Below, piece after piece: positions 9,123 to 17,186 of a DNA stretch of 64,000 nucleotides. Position 1 is the stretch's first letter, and every line of letters begins with the position of its first letter. Made by a program: the position numbers and the translations under genes. The notes beneath the pieces are model-generated. The model worked only from the letters and a program-made list of their open reading frames with translations, searched no databases and was not told the origin of the DNA. This DNA is from Desulfatibacillum sp. (GTDB taxonomy: Bacteria; Desulfobacterota; Desulfobacteria; Desulfobacterales; Desulfatibacillaceae), in the NCBI GenBank assembly GCA_016342355.1, contig JAEINP010000012.1, positions 1 through 64,000 of the forward strand, in the 5' to 3' direction.

Positions 9123-11810
9123 TTAATCAAGAAATTGGTTGGATGCGCCGAGGCTGTCCCCGGTCAAGCCAAAGCCAGCGGGCCTAAGGCCCTTGCCATC
9201 TTCCTGCACCCCGTTCAGCATAGCCAATACCGCGGATTGTATGGCTTCCACGCCTTCGGGGGAGTCCACCTTCTGGCCGTCAAAATCCCGCACATAAAAG
9301 ACGTCCACCACCTGATCCGCCTTGGTGGCGATTTTGGCGACCCAAATATCCAGCCCGCACTGGTACAGTGCGTCCGTGATCTTGTACAAAAGCCCCAACT
9401 GGTCGTAAGCAAAGACCTCCACAATGGTGAAAAAGCCGGAGCTGTCATTATCCACGATTACCCGCTCGCGCCTCAACGCCGTGGAGTTGGAATCCTCACC
9501 CCTGGAGGCGGGCTTGTTGGCCAGGGCCTTGGCCAAGTCCATCTCGCCGGAAAGGACCTTGCCTAAATCCCTTTCCACGCGCTGCCAGGTGCGTTTTTCA
9601 AACAAAGAGTCCAGGGGCGGAGACACCTGAAAAATATCCATGGCCACATGGTTGCGCCAGGTAAAAATCTGGGCGTCAAAAATATTCAGGTTGTTGAGCG
9701 TAAAAACTCCGGCAATTTTGGAAAACAGACCAGGCCTGTCCTTGGCGCATACTGTGACAGTCCGCAGATTGGCCTCCCTGGCAGGAGCCGCTTCAATGAC
9801 TACTTCGGAGCCCTTCATTCTTTCGTAAAGCCTTATGTGGTCCACAATCTCTTTGGGCTGGCTGAACTGGAGATATCGGGGCGACATGAGCGTAAACAGA
9901 TTGAACCACTCCCTTTTCATGCTCTCGGGGGCGGCCGCCAGGACCAGCTTCCGCTTTTCCTTGGCCATGTTGGTGGCCTCTTCCGTGGCCAACTCTCCCT
10001 TGGTCAGGATCTGATGGGCTTTGATGAAAAGGCTCTGAAGCAAAACAGCGGTCCAGTCGTTCCAGGCCTTGGGGCCTGTGGCCTTGGAGTCTGCCACAGT
10101 AAGAAGATAAAGCATTTTCAGCCGCTCGGGATCTTGCACCTTCCTGGCGCAGGCAATGGACGTGCCTTCGTCATGCAGGTCGCGGCGGGTGGCTGTCTTG
10201 GCCAGTAAAAGATGCTCCCGAATCAGGAACTCCACGTCCTTAATCATGGATTCCCCGTATCCCATGCGATCAAGAATCTGCCGGGCCATGGCTGCGCCCC
10301 TGCCCGAATGCCCCTTGTCCGGGCTACCTTTGCCTATGTCATGGAGCAAAGTGGCCCAAAGCAGGGTCTTCCTATGGGGGATTTCCTGGTACAGACTATT
10401 GTATAAATGGTTGTCCTTGGACTCCACATCCCTGGATCCAAAGGATTTGATGATCTGGACCGCCTTGATGGAATGTTTATCCACCGGATACACATGGTAA
10501 TGGGTGTATTGTATCCGATCCATGATGGCGCCCATTTCGGGAATAAAAGCCGTGATAAAACGGGTGGCGAACATTTCCTCCATGGGGTTGAAGTCCTGGG
10601 CCGGAGTGGTGAGAATCCGCTCAAAAGCCCTGACTACCCGGGGATCAGTCCGAAAGGACTCGCCCACTTCCTGGGAGAAATCCCGCACCAGACGGTTAGC
10701 GTCCAGACTCAGGGGCAAACTCTCCCGGGCGCTTTCGGCAAAGATCTCCATAAGCAGGGGGGGATCTTTTGCCAAATCATTGGGGTTCTCAAAAACCAAG
10801 GCGCCTTTTTCCACAATAATGCCCGGAGTCCTGGTGGGCCGCACCGCCTTGAAAGGCCTGCCCGGTCTGCTCTTGGGCAGGGCCGAAAGCATGAACATCT
10901 TGTGGCGCTGTTTGACCTGCTCCATGGCCCGGTGCAGGGTTTTTAAAAACTGTTCAATCCCCTGGAGGTCCTGGTCCCCGCCAAATTCCAGGGCCTGGGC
11001 CACCAAAGGCTGGTATTCGAAAAAAAGCTGGTCGCACTTGCGCTTGGCAATACGATGCAGATGGTTCCGGACCTTCCAGATAAAATCCAGGGCTTTGGTC
11101 AGGGTGGCGTACTCTTCGTGGGACAAAAGGCCCAAATATTCCAGGTCCCGGGGGTCGCGGACCCCATGGGCGATCCGACCTATCCAAAGCATGGTGTGAT
11201 AATCCCGAAGCCCTCCCCTGCCCTCTTTGAGATTGGGCTCCAGCAGATAACTGGAATCGCCGTAACGGCCGTGCCGCTCCTGTTTGGTTGTGGCAAGCCA
11301 TTTGAGATAGGCGGTCCGGGTTTTGGCATTTAATACCTTTTCGTGGATTGATTCCATAAGCCGGGTATACAGAGGCGACATGCCGCAAATAAACCGGGCA
11401 TCCAGCAAGGGCGTCAGAACATCAAAATCCTTGGCCGCCAAGGTGGTGCATTCCTTCAAGGTCCGGGTGGCGTGCCCCACATCCATGCCAAGATCCCACA
11501 AAGGGTAGATGGCCTCCTGAACCAGTTCCGTGGCCTGATCCGGCATCTTTTTTTCAAAAAGAAACAGGATGTCCACATCCGAACCAATACATTGCTCCCG
11601 ACGGCCATAGCCGCCCAGGGCGATGAGGGCGTAGGGGTTCTTGTCCACCCGCATGCGGGGGCCCACGGCGCTGTTTTGAAAGGTATCCCGGAAATAATCG
11701 TCAATGGCTGCCGCCCTGGCATGGAGATTGTCCAACTCCCGGGGGTGTTCCAGGGTCAGGAGTTCTTCCAGGCTTTGGGTCAGACTTATGATGGCTTCGG
11801 GGTTTTTCAT
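9123..11810 (-). CDS. glnD: Bifunctional PII uridylyltransferase/uridylyl-removing enzyme
   Basis: This 895-residue glutamine sensor modifies PII at Tyr51 when nitrogen is scarce and removes UMP when it is plentiful. The nucleotidyltransferase motif GGYGRRE..SDVDI lies near residues 68-85. A central UTase-linker region precedes an HD hydrolase domain (HYHVYPVDKHS..LLHDIGK). Two ACT domains (about 700-780 and 805-875) bind glutamine. It is the first gene of the operon, directly behind the sigma-54 promoter. This is unusual but sensible, because sensor, channel, PII and GS are then made together. Confidence 0.95.
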   Translation of the reverse strand: MKNPEAIISLTQSLEELLTLEHPRELDNLHARAAAIDDYFRDTFQNSAVGPRMRVDKNPYALIALGGYGRREQCIGSDVDILFLFEKKMPDQATELVQEAIYPLWDLGMDVGHATRTLKECTTLAAKDFDVLTPLLDARFICGMSPLYTRLMESIHEKVLNAKTRTAYLKWLATTKQERHGRYGDSSYLLEPNLKEGRGGLRDYHTMLWIGRIAHGVRDPRDLEYLGLLSHEEYATLTKALDFIWKVRNHLHRIAKRKCDQLFFEYQPLVAQALEFGGDQDLQGIEQFLKTLHRAMEQVKQRHKMFMLSALPKSRPGRPFKAVRPTRTPGIIVEKGALVFENPNDLAKDPPLLMEIFAESARESLPLSLDANRLVRDFSQEVGESFRTDPRVVRAFERILTTPAQDFNPMEEMFATRFITAFIPEMGAIMDRIQYTHYHVYPVDKHSIKAVQIIKSFGSRDVESKDNHLYNSLYQEIPHRKTLLWATLLHDIGKGSPDKGHSGRGAAMARQILDRMGYGESMIKDVEFLIREHLLLAKTATRRDLHDEGTSIACARKVQDPERLKMLYLLTVADSKATGPKAWNDWTAVLLQSLFIKAHQILTKGELATEEATNMAKEKRKLVLAAAPESMKREWFNLFTLMSPRYLQFSQPKEIVDHIRLYERMKGSEVVIEAAPAREANLRTVTVCAKDRPGLFSKIAGVFTLNNLNIFDAQIFTWRNHVAMDIFQVSPPLDSLFEKRTWQRVERDLGKVLSGEMDLAKALANKPASRGEDSNSTALRRERVIVDNDSSGFFTIVEVFAYDQLGLLYKITDALYQCGLDIWVAKIATKADQVVDVFYVRDFDGQKVDSPEGVEAIQSAVLAMLNGVQEDGKGLRPAGFGLTGDSLGASNQFLD

Positions 11811-11878
11811 ACGTCCTTTGTGCGCCGGTGTTGTTTGCTGTTTTGGTTATAATTACCTTGCAACTGACCAGACATAAG

Positions 11879-11894
11879 AGCAAAGGGCGTGCCA
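11879..11894 (-). promoter_or_regulatory. Sigma-54 promoter of glnD-amtB-glnK-glnA
   Basis: On the minus strand the sequence reads TGGCACGCCCTTTGCT, with GG and GC exactly ten bases apart. It matches the -24/-12 consensus TGGCAC-N5-TTGC fully. It lies about 70 bases before the glnD start. This implies RpoN and an NtrC-type activator, neither of which is encoded in the window. Confidence 0.85.
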
Positions 11895-12055
11895 CAATCC
11901 AAAATCTTAAAATTTAACCTTTAAATTCAAAAACTTAAACCAAATTTCCGAGGCAAAATTATATATTACAATAACACAATTTTGTATTTTTACTACCATA
12001 AAAGTTACAATTTTGTTTTGCACAAACCCAAATATCCCGATTTGGAATCTCCTGA

Positions 12056-12099
12056 CAAAAAAAAGGGGAGCCTGCCCCCAACCAGGAACCCGCTCCCCT
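12056..12099 (-). terminator. Intrinsic terminator after the purH-like gene
   Basis: On the minus strand a hairpin with arms AGGGGAGC/GCTCCCCT (12092-12099 and 12064-12071) is followed by eight T. It lies 29 bases after the stop codon at 12128. Confidence 0.85.
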
Positions 12100-12127
12100 C
12101 CTGCCAATAGGTCAAAACGCAAAAAAG

Positions 12128-12814
12128 CTATAAACCCTCGATAGTGTAACAAGGCCCAACCGAATCAAAGGGCGTTTCCTGCAAGTAATCGGCAATGGCC
12201 CGGTCATAGGCCGCCGTATGGCGGAAAGCCTTGCGCGCCAAACGATACCGGGTACGTATATTGGTCGCCCCGTTATTGGCCTTTAACTCATCCAGAATCA
12301 TGGAATAGTCGTCCGGGTCCACCACCGAAGCCACCCGGAGGAAATTCTTGGCCGAAGCCCGGATCATGCACGGACCGCCGATGTCGATCTGGCCCCGGGC
12401 CATTTCAGGCGTGACCTTGGGCTGGGCGATGGTTTCCCTAAAGGGATACAGATTCACCACCACCATATCGATGGGAATTCCGCCGGTCCGCTCCAGGTCC
12501 GACTGGTGGGAATCATTATAGGTTTCCGTAAGAAGCCCCAGATAGATTTTGAAATCCAGGGTTTTCACCAAACCTCCCTGGGTTTCAGGCTGACCCGTGT
12601 AATCAGACACAGCCTCCAGGCGCCCCTTGGCCTTGTCTCCCAGAATTTCCGCAATTTTGTTATAAGTTCCGCCCGTGGATAAAATCTTCACCCCGGGTGC
12701 GGCCTCCAACAGGCCCGGCACAAACTGCTCCAGGCCAGCCTTATCCGATACGCTCATGAGGACGTGCTTGATTTGTACGGGGCCGTCCACCTGCGCCACT
12801 ACATTCACTGACAT
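12128..12814 (-). CDS. IMP cyclohydrolase-like protein (PurH N-domain only)
   Basis: This 228-residue protein corresponds to the MGS-like IMP cyclohydrolase half of PurH, the last step of purine synthesis (FAICAR to IMP). Matching motifs are VLMSVSDKAG, STGGT, VSDYTG, MVVVNLYPF and IDIGGPCMIRASAKN. The AICAR formyltransferase half is absent, so that step needs another protein. The usual RVKTLHPKxHGG motif is changed to LVKTLDFKIYLG, so activity is not certain. I start at 12814, preceded by GGGAGG, rather than 13 codons upstream. A strong terminator follows. Confidence 0.8.
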   Translation of the reverse strand: MSVNVVAQVDGPVQIKHVLMSVSDKAGLEQFVPGLLEAAPGVKILSTGGTYNKIAEILGDKAKGRLEAVSDYTGQPETQGGLVKTLDFKIYLGLLTETYNDSHQSDLERTGGIPIDMVVVNLYPFRETIAQPKVTPEMARGQIDIGGPCMIRASAKNFLRVASVVDPDDYSMILDELKANNGATNIRTRYRLARKAFRHTAAYDRAIADYLQETPFDSVGPCYTIEGL

Positions 12815-12969
12815 ATCAACCTCCCATAATGGTATATTTTCATTGGTTATCATAAAACAATACCGGCTTTTTCGTGTACAGTCAATCGGCTTTGTTGTTT
12901 AGCCTTGACCCTGCAAGGCCGTGTATGACATTTATGAGAATATATAATCATGCACCCAAGGGAGATGGT

Positions 12970-14133
12970 ATGCAATTCATTGACTTAAATACGCAACAAA
13001 AACGGATCAGGGACGACATTGAGGCAAGACTCAAGGCCGTCCTGGACCATGGCCGCTATGTAATGGGGCCCGAAATCGACGAAATTGAAGAAACCCTGGC
13101 GGGTTTTTCCGGCGTAACCCACGGGATGGGATGCGCCTCCGGCACAGATGCCCTACTCCTGGCCCTTTTGGCCAAAGGCATCAGCCCGGGCGACGTCATC
13201 CTGACCACGCCCTTCACCTTTATCGCCACCGCGGAAGTGGTGAGCCTCCTGGGGGCAGTGCCCGTGTTTGTGGATATTGATCCCCGAACATTCAACATGG
13301 ATCCCCAGGCCCTGGAACAAACCATCCTGGCCATGGACTCCGGCTCCGGGGATGCCGCCCTGCCCGGAATCAAAAACCTGCCCAAGGCCATGGGCATTAT
13401 TGTGGTGGATCTTTTCGGACAGATAGCCGATTACGACCGTATTGAAGCCATTGCCGACAAGCACGGCATGTTTGTCATCGAGGATGCGGCACAGTCTTTC
13501 GGCGCTCTCCAAAAGGATAAAAAGTCCTGCTCTTTCGGCCACATCGCCTGCACCTCCTTTTTCCCGGCCAAACCCCTGGGATGCTATGGGGACGGCGGCA
13601 TGTGCTTTACCAATGACCAGGAAGCCGACACCATCATGCGCTCCCTGCGCATGCACGGCCAGGGATCGGACAGGTACGACAACGTGCGCATTGGCATCAA
13701 TGGCCGGATCGACTCCTTCCAGGCTGCCGTACTTCTCAGCAAATTCTCCGTTTTTCCCGAGGAACTGGAACTCCGCCAACAAGCGGCGGAGCGCTACAAC
13801 AGCCTTTTGGGAGACTCGGACAAGGTTCTTTCCCCTCTGGTGGAACAGGATAACCAAAGCGCCTGGGCCCAATACACCCTCATGGCCGCCAAGGCCTCGT
13901 GGCGGGATCAGATACTGGACCACATGAAAACCCGGGAAGTGCCCACAGCTGTATACTATCCCAAACCCCTCCACCTCCAGGACGCCTTCACCAACCTGGG
14001 CTACAGTATTGGCGATTTTCCTGTTACCGAAGACTGCGCCGCCAGGGTCTTTTCCCTGCCCATGCATCCCTATCTGTCGGAAGAGGACCAGGAAATCGTC
14101 GCCAAGGCCGTATTGTCTTTTGAGCCGGAATAG
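12970..14133 (+). CDS. DegT/DnrJ/EryC1/StrS family sugar aminotransferase
   Basis: This 387-residue PLP enzyme probably transaminates a nucleotide-linked keto-sugar for surface polysaccharide synthesis. The family signature GCASGTDAL and the PLP lysine in FFPAKPLGCYGDGG (Lys201) are present, as is VIEDAAQSFGA. It resembles the WbpE/ArnB-like branch, but the substrate cannot be read from the sequence. No glycosyltransferase or sugar gene is near. The ATG at 12970 has AAGGGAG five bases upstream; an in-frame codon at 12874 has no such site. Confidence 0.88.
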   Translation: MQFIDLNTQQKRIRDDIEARLKAVLDHGRYVMGPEIDEIEETLAGFSGVTHGMGCASGTDALLLALLAKGISPGDVILTTPFTFIATAEVVSLLGAVPVFVDIDPRTFNMDPQALEQTILAMDSGSGDAALPGIKNLPKAMGIIVVDLFGQIADYDRIEAIADKHGMFVIEDAAQSFGALQKDKKSCSFGHIACTSFFPAKPLGCYGDGGMCFTNDQEADTIMRSLRMHGQGSDRYDNVRIGINGRIDSFQAAVLLSKFSVFPEELELRQQAAERYNSLLGDSDKVLSPLVEQDNQSAWAQYTLMAAKASWRDQILDHMKTREVPTAVYYPKPLHLQDAFTNLGYSIGDFPVTEDCAARVFSLPMHPYLSEEDQEIVAKAVLSFEPE

Positions 14134-14198
14134 TGTTGACTAATAGTAACTATTATCATATATTATTTCAGCTTTAATTCTTAGAACAGGAGACTGCC

Positions 14199-14396
14199 AT
14201 GAAATGCCCTGTATGCCAATGCCAACGCTTTTATGTAAAGGATCCTGAGGACGAGTTTGAGGTCTATTGCTTTGATTGCCAAACCGGCGAACCGGTTTTT
14301 GACCAGAAAGTCTCGGATCAATGCGATCTGGAAGATGATACGGACGTCCACTGCGACCGGTGTAGCTGGCACGGAACCTTGGATACCTTAAAATAG
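14199..14396 (+). CDS. Small zinc-ribbon-like protein
   Basis: This is a 65-residue acidic protein with three CxxC pairs (Cys3/6, Cys24/27, Cys52/55) plus Cys8 and Cys42, typical of a zinc ribbon or small metal-binding domain. Start and stop are well defined, and ACAGGAG precedes the ATG. It lies 10 bases before the rubredoxin gene and is probably in the same transcript. Function is unknown; a redox or zinc-chaperone role is only a guess. Confidence 0.65.
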   Translation: MKCPVCQCQRFYVKDPEDEFEVYCFDCQTGEPVFDQKVSDQCDLEDDTDVHCDRCSWHGTLDTLK

Positions 14397-14406
14397 GAGG
14401 AAACAC

Positions 14407-14565
14407 ATGGACAGTTATGAATGCCCCTGCGGATATGTTTACGACCCTGAATTGGGCGATCCCGAACGGGAAGTTCCGCCCCATACCGCATTTGAAGACC
14501 TGCCCGATGGTTGGGTTTGCCCCCTGTGCGGAGCGGAAAAAGAGTATTTCGAAAAAGTCGGATAA
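14407..14565 (+). CDS. Rubredoxin with shortened first knuckle
   Basis: This 52-residue protein is a one-iron electron carrier of the cytoplasm. It has the rubredoxin text [26 protein letters not shown] and a C-terminal aromatic region. The second knuckle is the normal CPLCG (Cys38/41). The first reads YECPCG, Cys6-x-Cys8, one residue shorter than the usual CxxCG, which may alter the iron site. AGGAGG lies seven bases before the ATG. A strong terminator follows. Confidence 0.85.
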   Translation: MDSYECPCGYVYDPELGDPEREVPPHTAFEDLPDGWVCPLCGAEKEYFEKVG

Positions 14566-14592
14566 GACAGGATTTATCCCCTGCTTTGATTC

Positions 14593-14642
14593 CCAGTCCT
14601 GGCTGCTTCCTAAAACAGGAAAGGCCAGGACTGGTTTTTTTC
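14593..14642 (+). terminator. Strong intrinsic terminator after rubredoxin
   Basis: An 11-bp perfect stem (CCAGTCCTGGC 14593-14603 with GCCAGGACTGG 14624-14634) contains a further inner TTCCT/AGGAA pairing and is followed by eight T. Confidence 0.9.
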
Positions 14643-14682
14643 CCATGATTACCACCCACCGTGTAAAAACCCGGAATTTCAA

Positions 14683-14995
14683 TTGCTGGTCCCAAAAACA
14701 ATAGAACAGGTTTTAAATGCCTACCACCTTGAATTCTCCAAGGAACGGCCGGACCTGCCCCTGGAAGGCAGTCCCCAACGATCCCTGGAAAGGCATGCGG
14801 TAGAGGACAGCCCGGGCAAAATTTTCATTGTGGAAGCCCTGGAGCCCGGTATGGTGGACAGAAAAGAAACCATTGCAGCTACCCTGGACAAACTGTCGCT
14901 GGCAGGCCTGAAGGACTTGGCGCCCTACCAGCGCCTTAAGCAGGGCGATCACATCCTGTCCCTGGAAAAAGGCCATTACCAGGTCAGCCCCTATG
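14683..14995 (+). pseudogene. N-lobe half of a split APH-type phosphotransferase gene
   Basis: Residues 1-104 (TTG start, weak ribosome site) look like the N-lobe of an aminoglycoside phosphotransferase/choline-kinase-like protein, ending ..GHYQVSPY. After TATG at 14995 the sequence switches to group II intron text, so the frame runs on only as an artefact to 15063. The missing C-lobe is on the other strand at 32507-33154. Joining TAT-G here to TC-CGG there restores one frame of about 319 codons, the usual size for this family. The gene is therefore broken by rearrangement, not absent. Confidence 0.85.
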
Positions 14996-15245
14996 AAGGA
15001 AGCCGCAGGCAAAACGCTGGCCTGATGAACAGAAATCGCATACGAGGCGGTCATGCCGGGTGAGGAGTCCAATATCTCCAAAGCCCCATACTTGTACGGA
15101 AGGCATGGCCGTATATGCGGCGGGCATAAGCGGGAAGGCGGGTGCGCATTACCCGGGGAGGTCTGTCCGCCTGCCAAGTGCTACTGGCGTCGCGAGGCGT
15201 TGGGATGGCCATGCCCAAAAAGTTCCTGGGGGTGTCCCTGTATCG
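14996..15245 (+). mobile_element. Group II intron remnant, inner 5' half
   Basis: The sequence starting AAGGAAGCCGCAGGC, with later stretches AACAGAAATCGCATACGAGGC, CGGCGGGCATAAGCGGGAAGG and TTACCCGGGGAGGTCTG, matches the conserved domain I-IV region of bacterial group II introns. The true 5' end is found on the other strand at 33154-33260. There is no reverse transcriptase gene and no domain V/VI, so it is a non-functional remnant. The right boundary is approximate. Confidence 0.8.
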
Positions 15246-15286
15246 CTTGCAGATTTCAAATCATGAATATTTTATATCAACATTGA

Positions 15287-16048
15287 TTATCCACAGGTTG
15301 TATCCCAGATCAGCTTGGCAAGCGTTACGCCAACTACCGCGAGAAATACATTTCGGACAAAGCCGACACTGCGCACTATCACCATTCTGGACCCTAAAAA
15401 GGCGCCTGCCATCTGGCCTCCCCCCATGAGCAACCCAATTGTGAACAGCACGTTGCCGCCGAGAATGAATGCGGTCAGGGCCACAATATTACTTGTAAAA
15501 TTGACAACTTTAGTTAAGGCGGTGGCCTTTTTCAAATCGAGGCCAAGGAGAAGAACAAGGCCGATGGTCCAGAATGATCCGGTTCCCGGGCCGAAAAAAC
15601 CGTCATAAAATCCAAGGGTCAAACCGGCTGAAACATAAAACATATGCTTGCCCATACGGGCCTTCCGGTCTTCTTGTCCTAACTGGGGGGTAAGCAGGGT
15701 ATAAGCAAAGATGGCCGCCAATAAAAATGGAATGATCTTACTCAGAAAATCAGCCGATAGCATTTGAATCGACACAGTGCCGATTGCAGCTCCAATTGCT
15801 GTAAATAATACTGGCTTCCAGATCCCGGAAACTGAAACCAATCCCTTGCGGCTGTAATTCACCGCTGCCGTAAAGCTGCCAAAACTCGCCTGGAGTTTGT
15901 TTGTTCCGAGCGCCAGATGCGGGGGAACCCCCATGGCAAGCAAAACAGGCATAGAGATAATTCCGCCCCCGCCAGCTATGGAATCCACAAATCCGGCGCA
16001 AAGACCGGCCATTATAAACGCCGCATAGTGATAAAACTCAAATTCCAT
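15287..16048 (-). CDS. TSUP (TauE/SafE) family permease
   Basis: This 253-residue membrane protein has about eight helices in two repeats, each with the family Gly/Asn-rich motif (GFVDSIAGGGG and GFYDGFFGPGTG; LGTNKLQ and LTKVVNF). TSUP proteins export or import sulfite, sulfoacetate or other sulfur-containing organic anions. In a sulfate reducer a sulfur anion is plausible, but the substrate is unknown. It lies at one end of the inverted block, next to the intron remnant. The gap before trmO is 191 bases, so co-transcription is doubtful. Confidence 0.85.
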   Translation of the reverse strand: MEFEFYHYAAFIMAGLCAGFVDSIAGGGGIISMPVLLAMGVPPHLALGTNKLQASFGSFTAAVNYSRKGLVSVSGIWKPVLFTAIGAAIGTVSIQMLSADFLSKIIPFLLAAIFAYTLLTPQLGQEDRKARMGKHMFYVSAGLTLGFYDGFFGPGTGSFWTIGLVLLLGLDLKKATALTKVVNFTSNIVALTAFILGGNVLFTIGLLMGGGQMAGAFLGSRMVIVRSVGFVRNVFLAVVGVTLAKLIWDTTCG

Positions 16049-16196
16049 AGCTTACCGTTCCAGCACTTTCAAATCCACCGTCAAATGCCATTGCACGCCC
16101 AATCCGGCTGTCGGCATCGAGCCCTTCGATAACTTCTATGGGACGTCGGCTAAAAAATCAATAATTCCATCCTTCAAAAGCTCTTTAAAGATAATT

Positions 16197-16241
16197 ACCG
16201 GGCGAGGGCCTTTTTCAAGAGGCCCCCACCGGTTTTTTTTT
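16197..16241. terminator. Hairpin with T-run at the end of trmO
   Basis: A two-part stem (ACCGG/CCGGT outside, GGGCCT/AGGCCC inside) is followed by nine T on the plus strand. On the minus strand it is followed by a weaker TAATTATCTTT. It lies directly after the trmO stop and probably ends that transcript. Confidence 0.6.
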
Positions 16242-16785
16242 ATTCTTCCTTTTCCAAATCTTCGTGCAATTGGTCGAGCCAGGCCGGGACGGTCACCCTT
16301 TCGTAGTCGGGATAACTGAGGGTGAATGGCTTGATGTCCAGGATCGGGCTGCCGTCCACGGCGTCCAGGCCCTGGACTCTGAGGATGTTATCTTTCCTTT
16401 CCAACAGGCGCACGGCGGAAACCAAAATGGGGTTGGGCCGGGCCGGGCTGCATGTGGCGTAAATACCTTTGATGGGCATGTCCTTTCGGCCCATGGGGTG
16501 GACTTGTTTTAAGGATCGCCTGTCCTCGGGGATCAAATGGGGCCAGAAGATCACCAGGATGTGGGAATAGTCTTCAATGCCGTCCAGGATTCCTTCCAGG
16601 CCGGGATCAATTTCCACCTCGCTTTCCAGGGTTTGCAGGGTTTTCCAGCTTTTCCTATGCTCCTTGATTCGCTCCTCATACGCCTGATCCCCTATATCTG
16701 GCCTGAACGCGGGTTTGAGCACGGAGGCGTGGACCACGCCCACGGGCCGGACAGTCATTTCCTGCATATCCTTAAACGATGTCAT
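16240..16785 (-). CDS. trmO: tRNA m6t6A37 methyltransferase family protein (TrmO/TsaA)
   Basis: This is a 181-residue protein of the UPF0066/TsaA beta-barrel family. Known members use S-adenosylmethionine to methylate N6 of threonylcarbamoyladenosine at tRNA position 37. The family signature CSPARPNPI is present, together with GLDAVDGSPILDIKPF. The ATG at 16785 is chosen because AAGGAG lies eight bases upstream; the frame is open 16 codons further. It diverges from a metal-type ABC transporter and shares a similar leader hairpin with it, so in this lineage it may have a metal-related function instead. Confidence 0.82.
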   Translation of the reverse strand: MTSFKDMQEMTVRPVGVVHASVLKPAFRPDIGDQAYEERIKEHRKSWKTLQTLESEVEIDPGLEGILDGIEDYSHILVIFWPHLIPEDRRSLKQVHPMGRKDMPIKGIYATCSPARPNPILVSAVRLLERKDNILRVQGLDAVDGSPILDIKPFTLSYPDYERVTVPAWLDQLHEDLEKEE

Positions 16786-16821
16786 AAATTTCTCCTTTTT
16801 CGGACAATGGTTTTTCCAAAT

Positions 16822-16871
16822 AAAAAAAGCCACAAGGAAACCTCCCTGTATGGGCCGTTCACCTTCGTGGC
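16822..16871 (-). promoter_or_regulatory. Leader terminator hairpin in front of trmO
   Basis: On the minus strand GCCACGAAGG pairs with CCTTGTGGC (16871-16829) and is followed by seven T, then ATTTGG. It lies after the predicted promoter but 37 bases before the start codon, so it would act as an attenuator. A near copy precedes the divergent transporter gene. Confidence 0.65.
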
Positions 16872-16940
16872 GTGTTTTTATTCTGTCATGAATTTTTTTT
16901 GGGCTGCAATGCCGCGCTTTCGTAGCGCTGTTTTACACAA

Positions 16941-16969
16941 CTATAAGTCCCGCCCATGGTGATTGTCAA
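16941..16969 (-). promoter_or_regulatory. Sigma-70 promoter for trmO
   Basis: On the minus strand TTGACA (16969-16964) and TTATAG (16946-16941) are separated by exactly 17 bases. The predicted leader is about 150 nucleotides. Confidence 0.65.
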
Positions 16970-17019
16970 TGTTTGACGCCCAAGGCGACCTGCGGATTTT
17001 TTTGTTCACAAAATGCACC

Positions 17020-17048
17020 TTGACTTTGGGAGCGTTTTTTTTTAGACT
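17020..17048 (+). promoter_or_regulatory. Sigma-70 promoter for the FecBCD-type transporter
   Basis: TTGACT (17020-17025) and TAGACT (17043-17048) are separated by 17 bases. The predicted leader is about 130 nucleotides and contains the terminator hairpin at 17118-17168. Confidence 0.6.
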
Positions 17049-17117
17049 CATGACAATTCCTGTCTGAAGGCGGGAAATTTTATAAGCAACAATAAAATCA
17101 GCATTTTGAAACTATAC

Positions 17118-17168
17118 AAAGCCACGAAGGCCGACGCGGGAGACGCGTGTCGCCTTTGTGGCTTTTTT
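17118..17168 (+). promoter_or_regulatory. Leader terminator hairpin in front of the transporter operon
   Basis: AAAGCCACGAAGGC pairs with GCCTTTGTGGCTTT around a GC-rich inner arm and is followed by a T-run and ATTTGG. It stands 18 bases before the start codon with no plus-strand gene upstream. It is therefore an attenuator or riboswitch-type terminator rather than the end of another gene. Confidence 0.7.
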
Positions 17169-17186
17169 ATTTGGGGAGAATGAAAC

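Larger units (their letters stand above)
11811..12127. other. AT-rich intergenic region upstream of glnD
   Basis: No gene is supported. It contains the sigma-54 promoter of the nitrogen operon (11879-11894), a very AT-rich 11915-12050 segment that could bend or bind an activator, and the terminator of the purH-like gene on the right. No clear NtrC dyad was recognised. Confidence 0.6.

Noticed and set aside
11879-11894. Sigma-54 search at the fumarate-adding operon promoter (21.9 kb)
   Set aside because: TGGCAAT is present, but GC is not at the required distance; a sigma-70 promoter fits better there.
15003-15063. Codons after residue 104 of the plus-strand phosphotransferase frame
   Set aside because: The DNA here is group II intron sequence, so these residues are read-through of the rearrangement joint.
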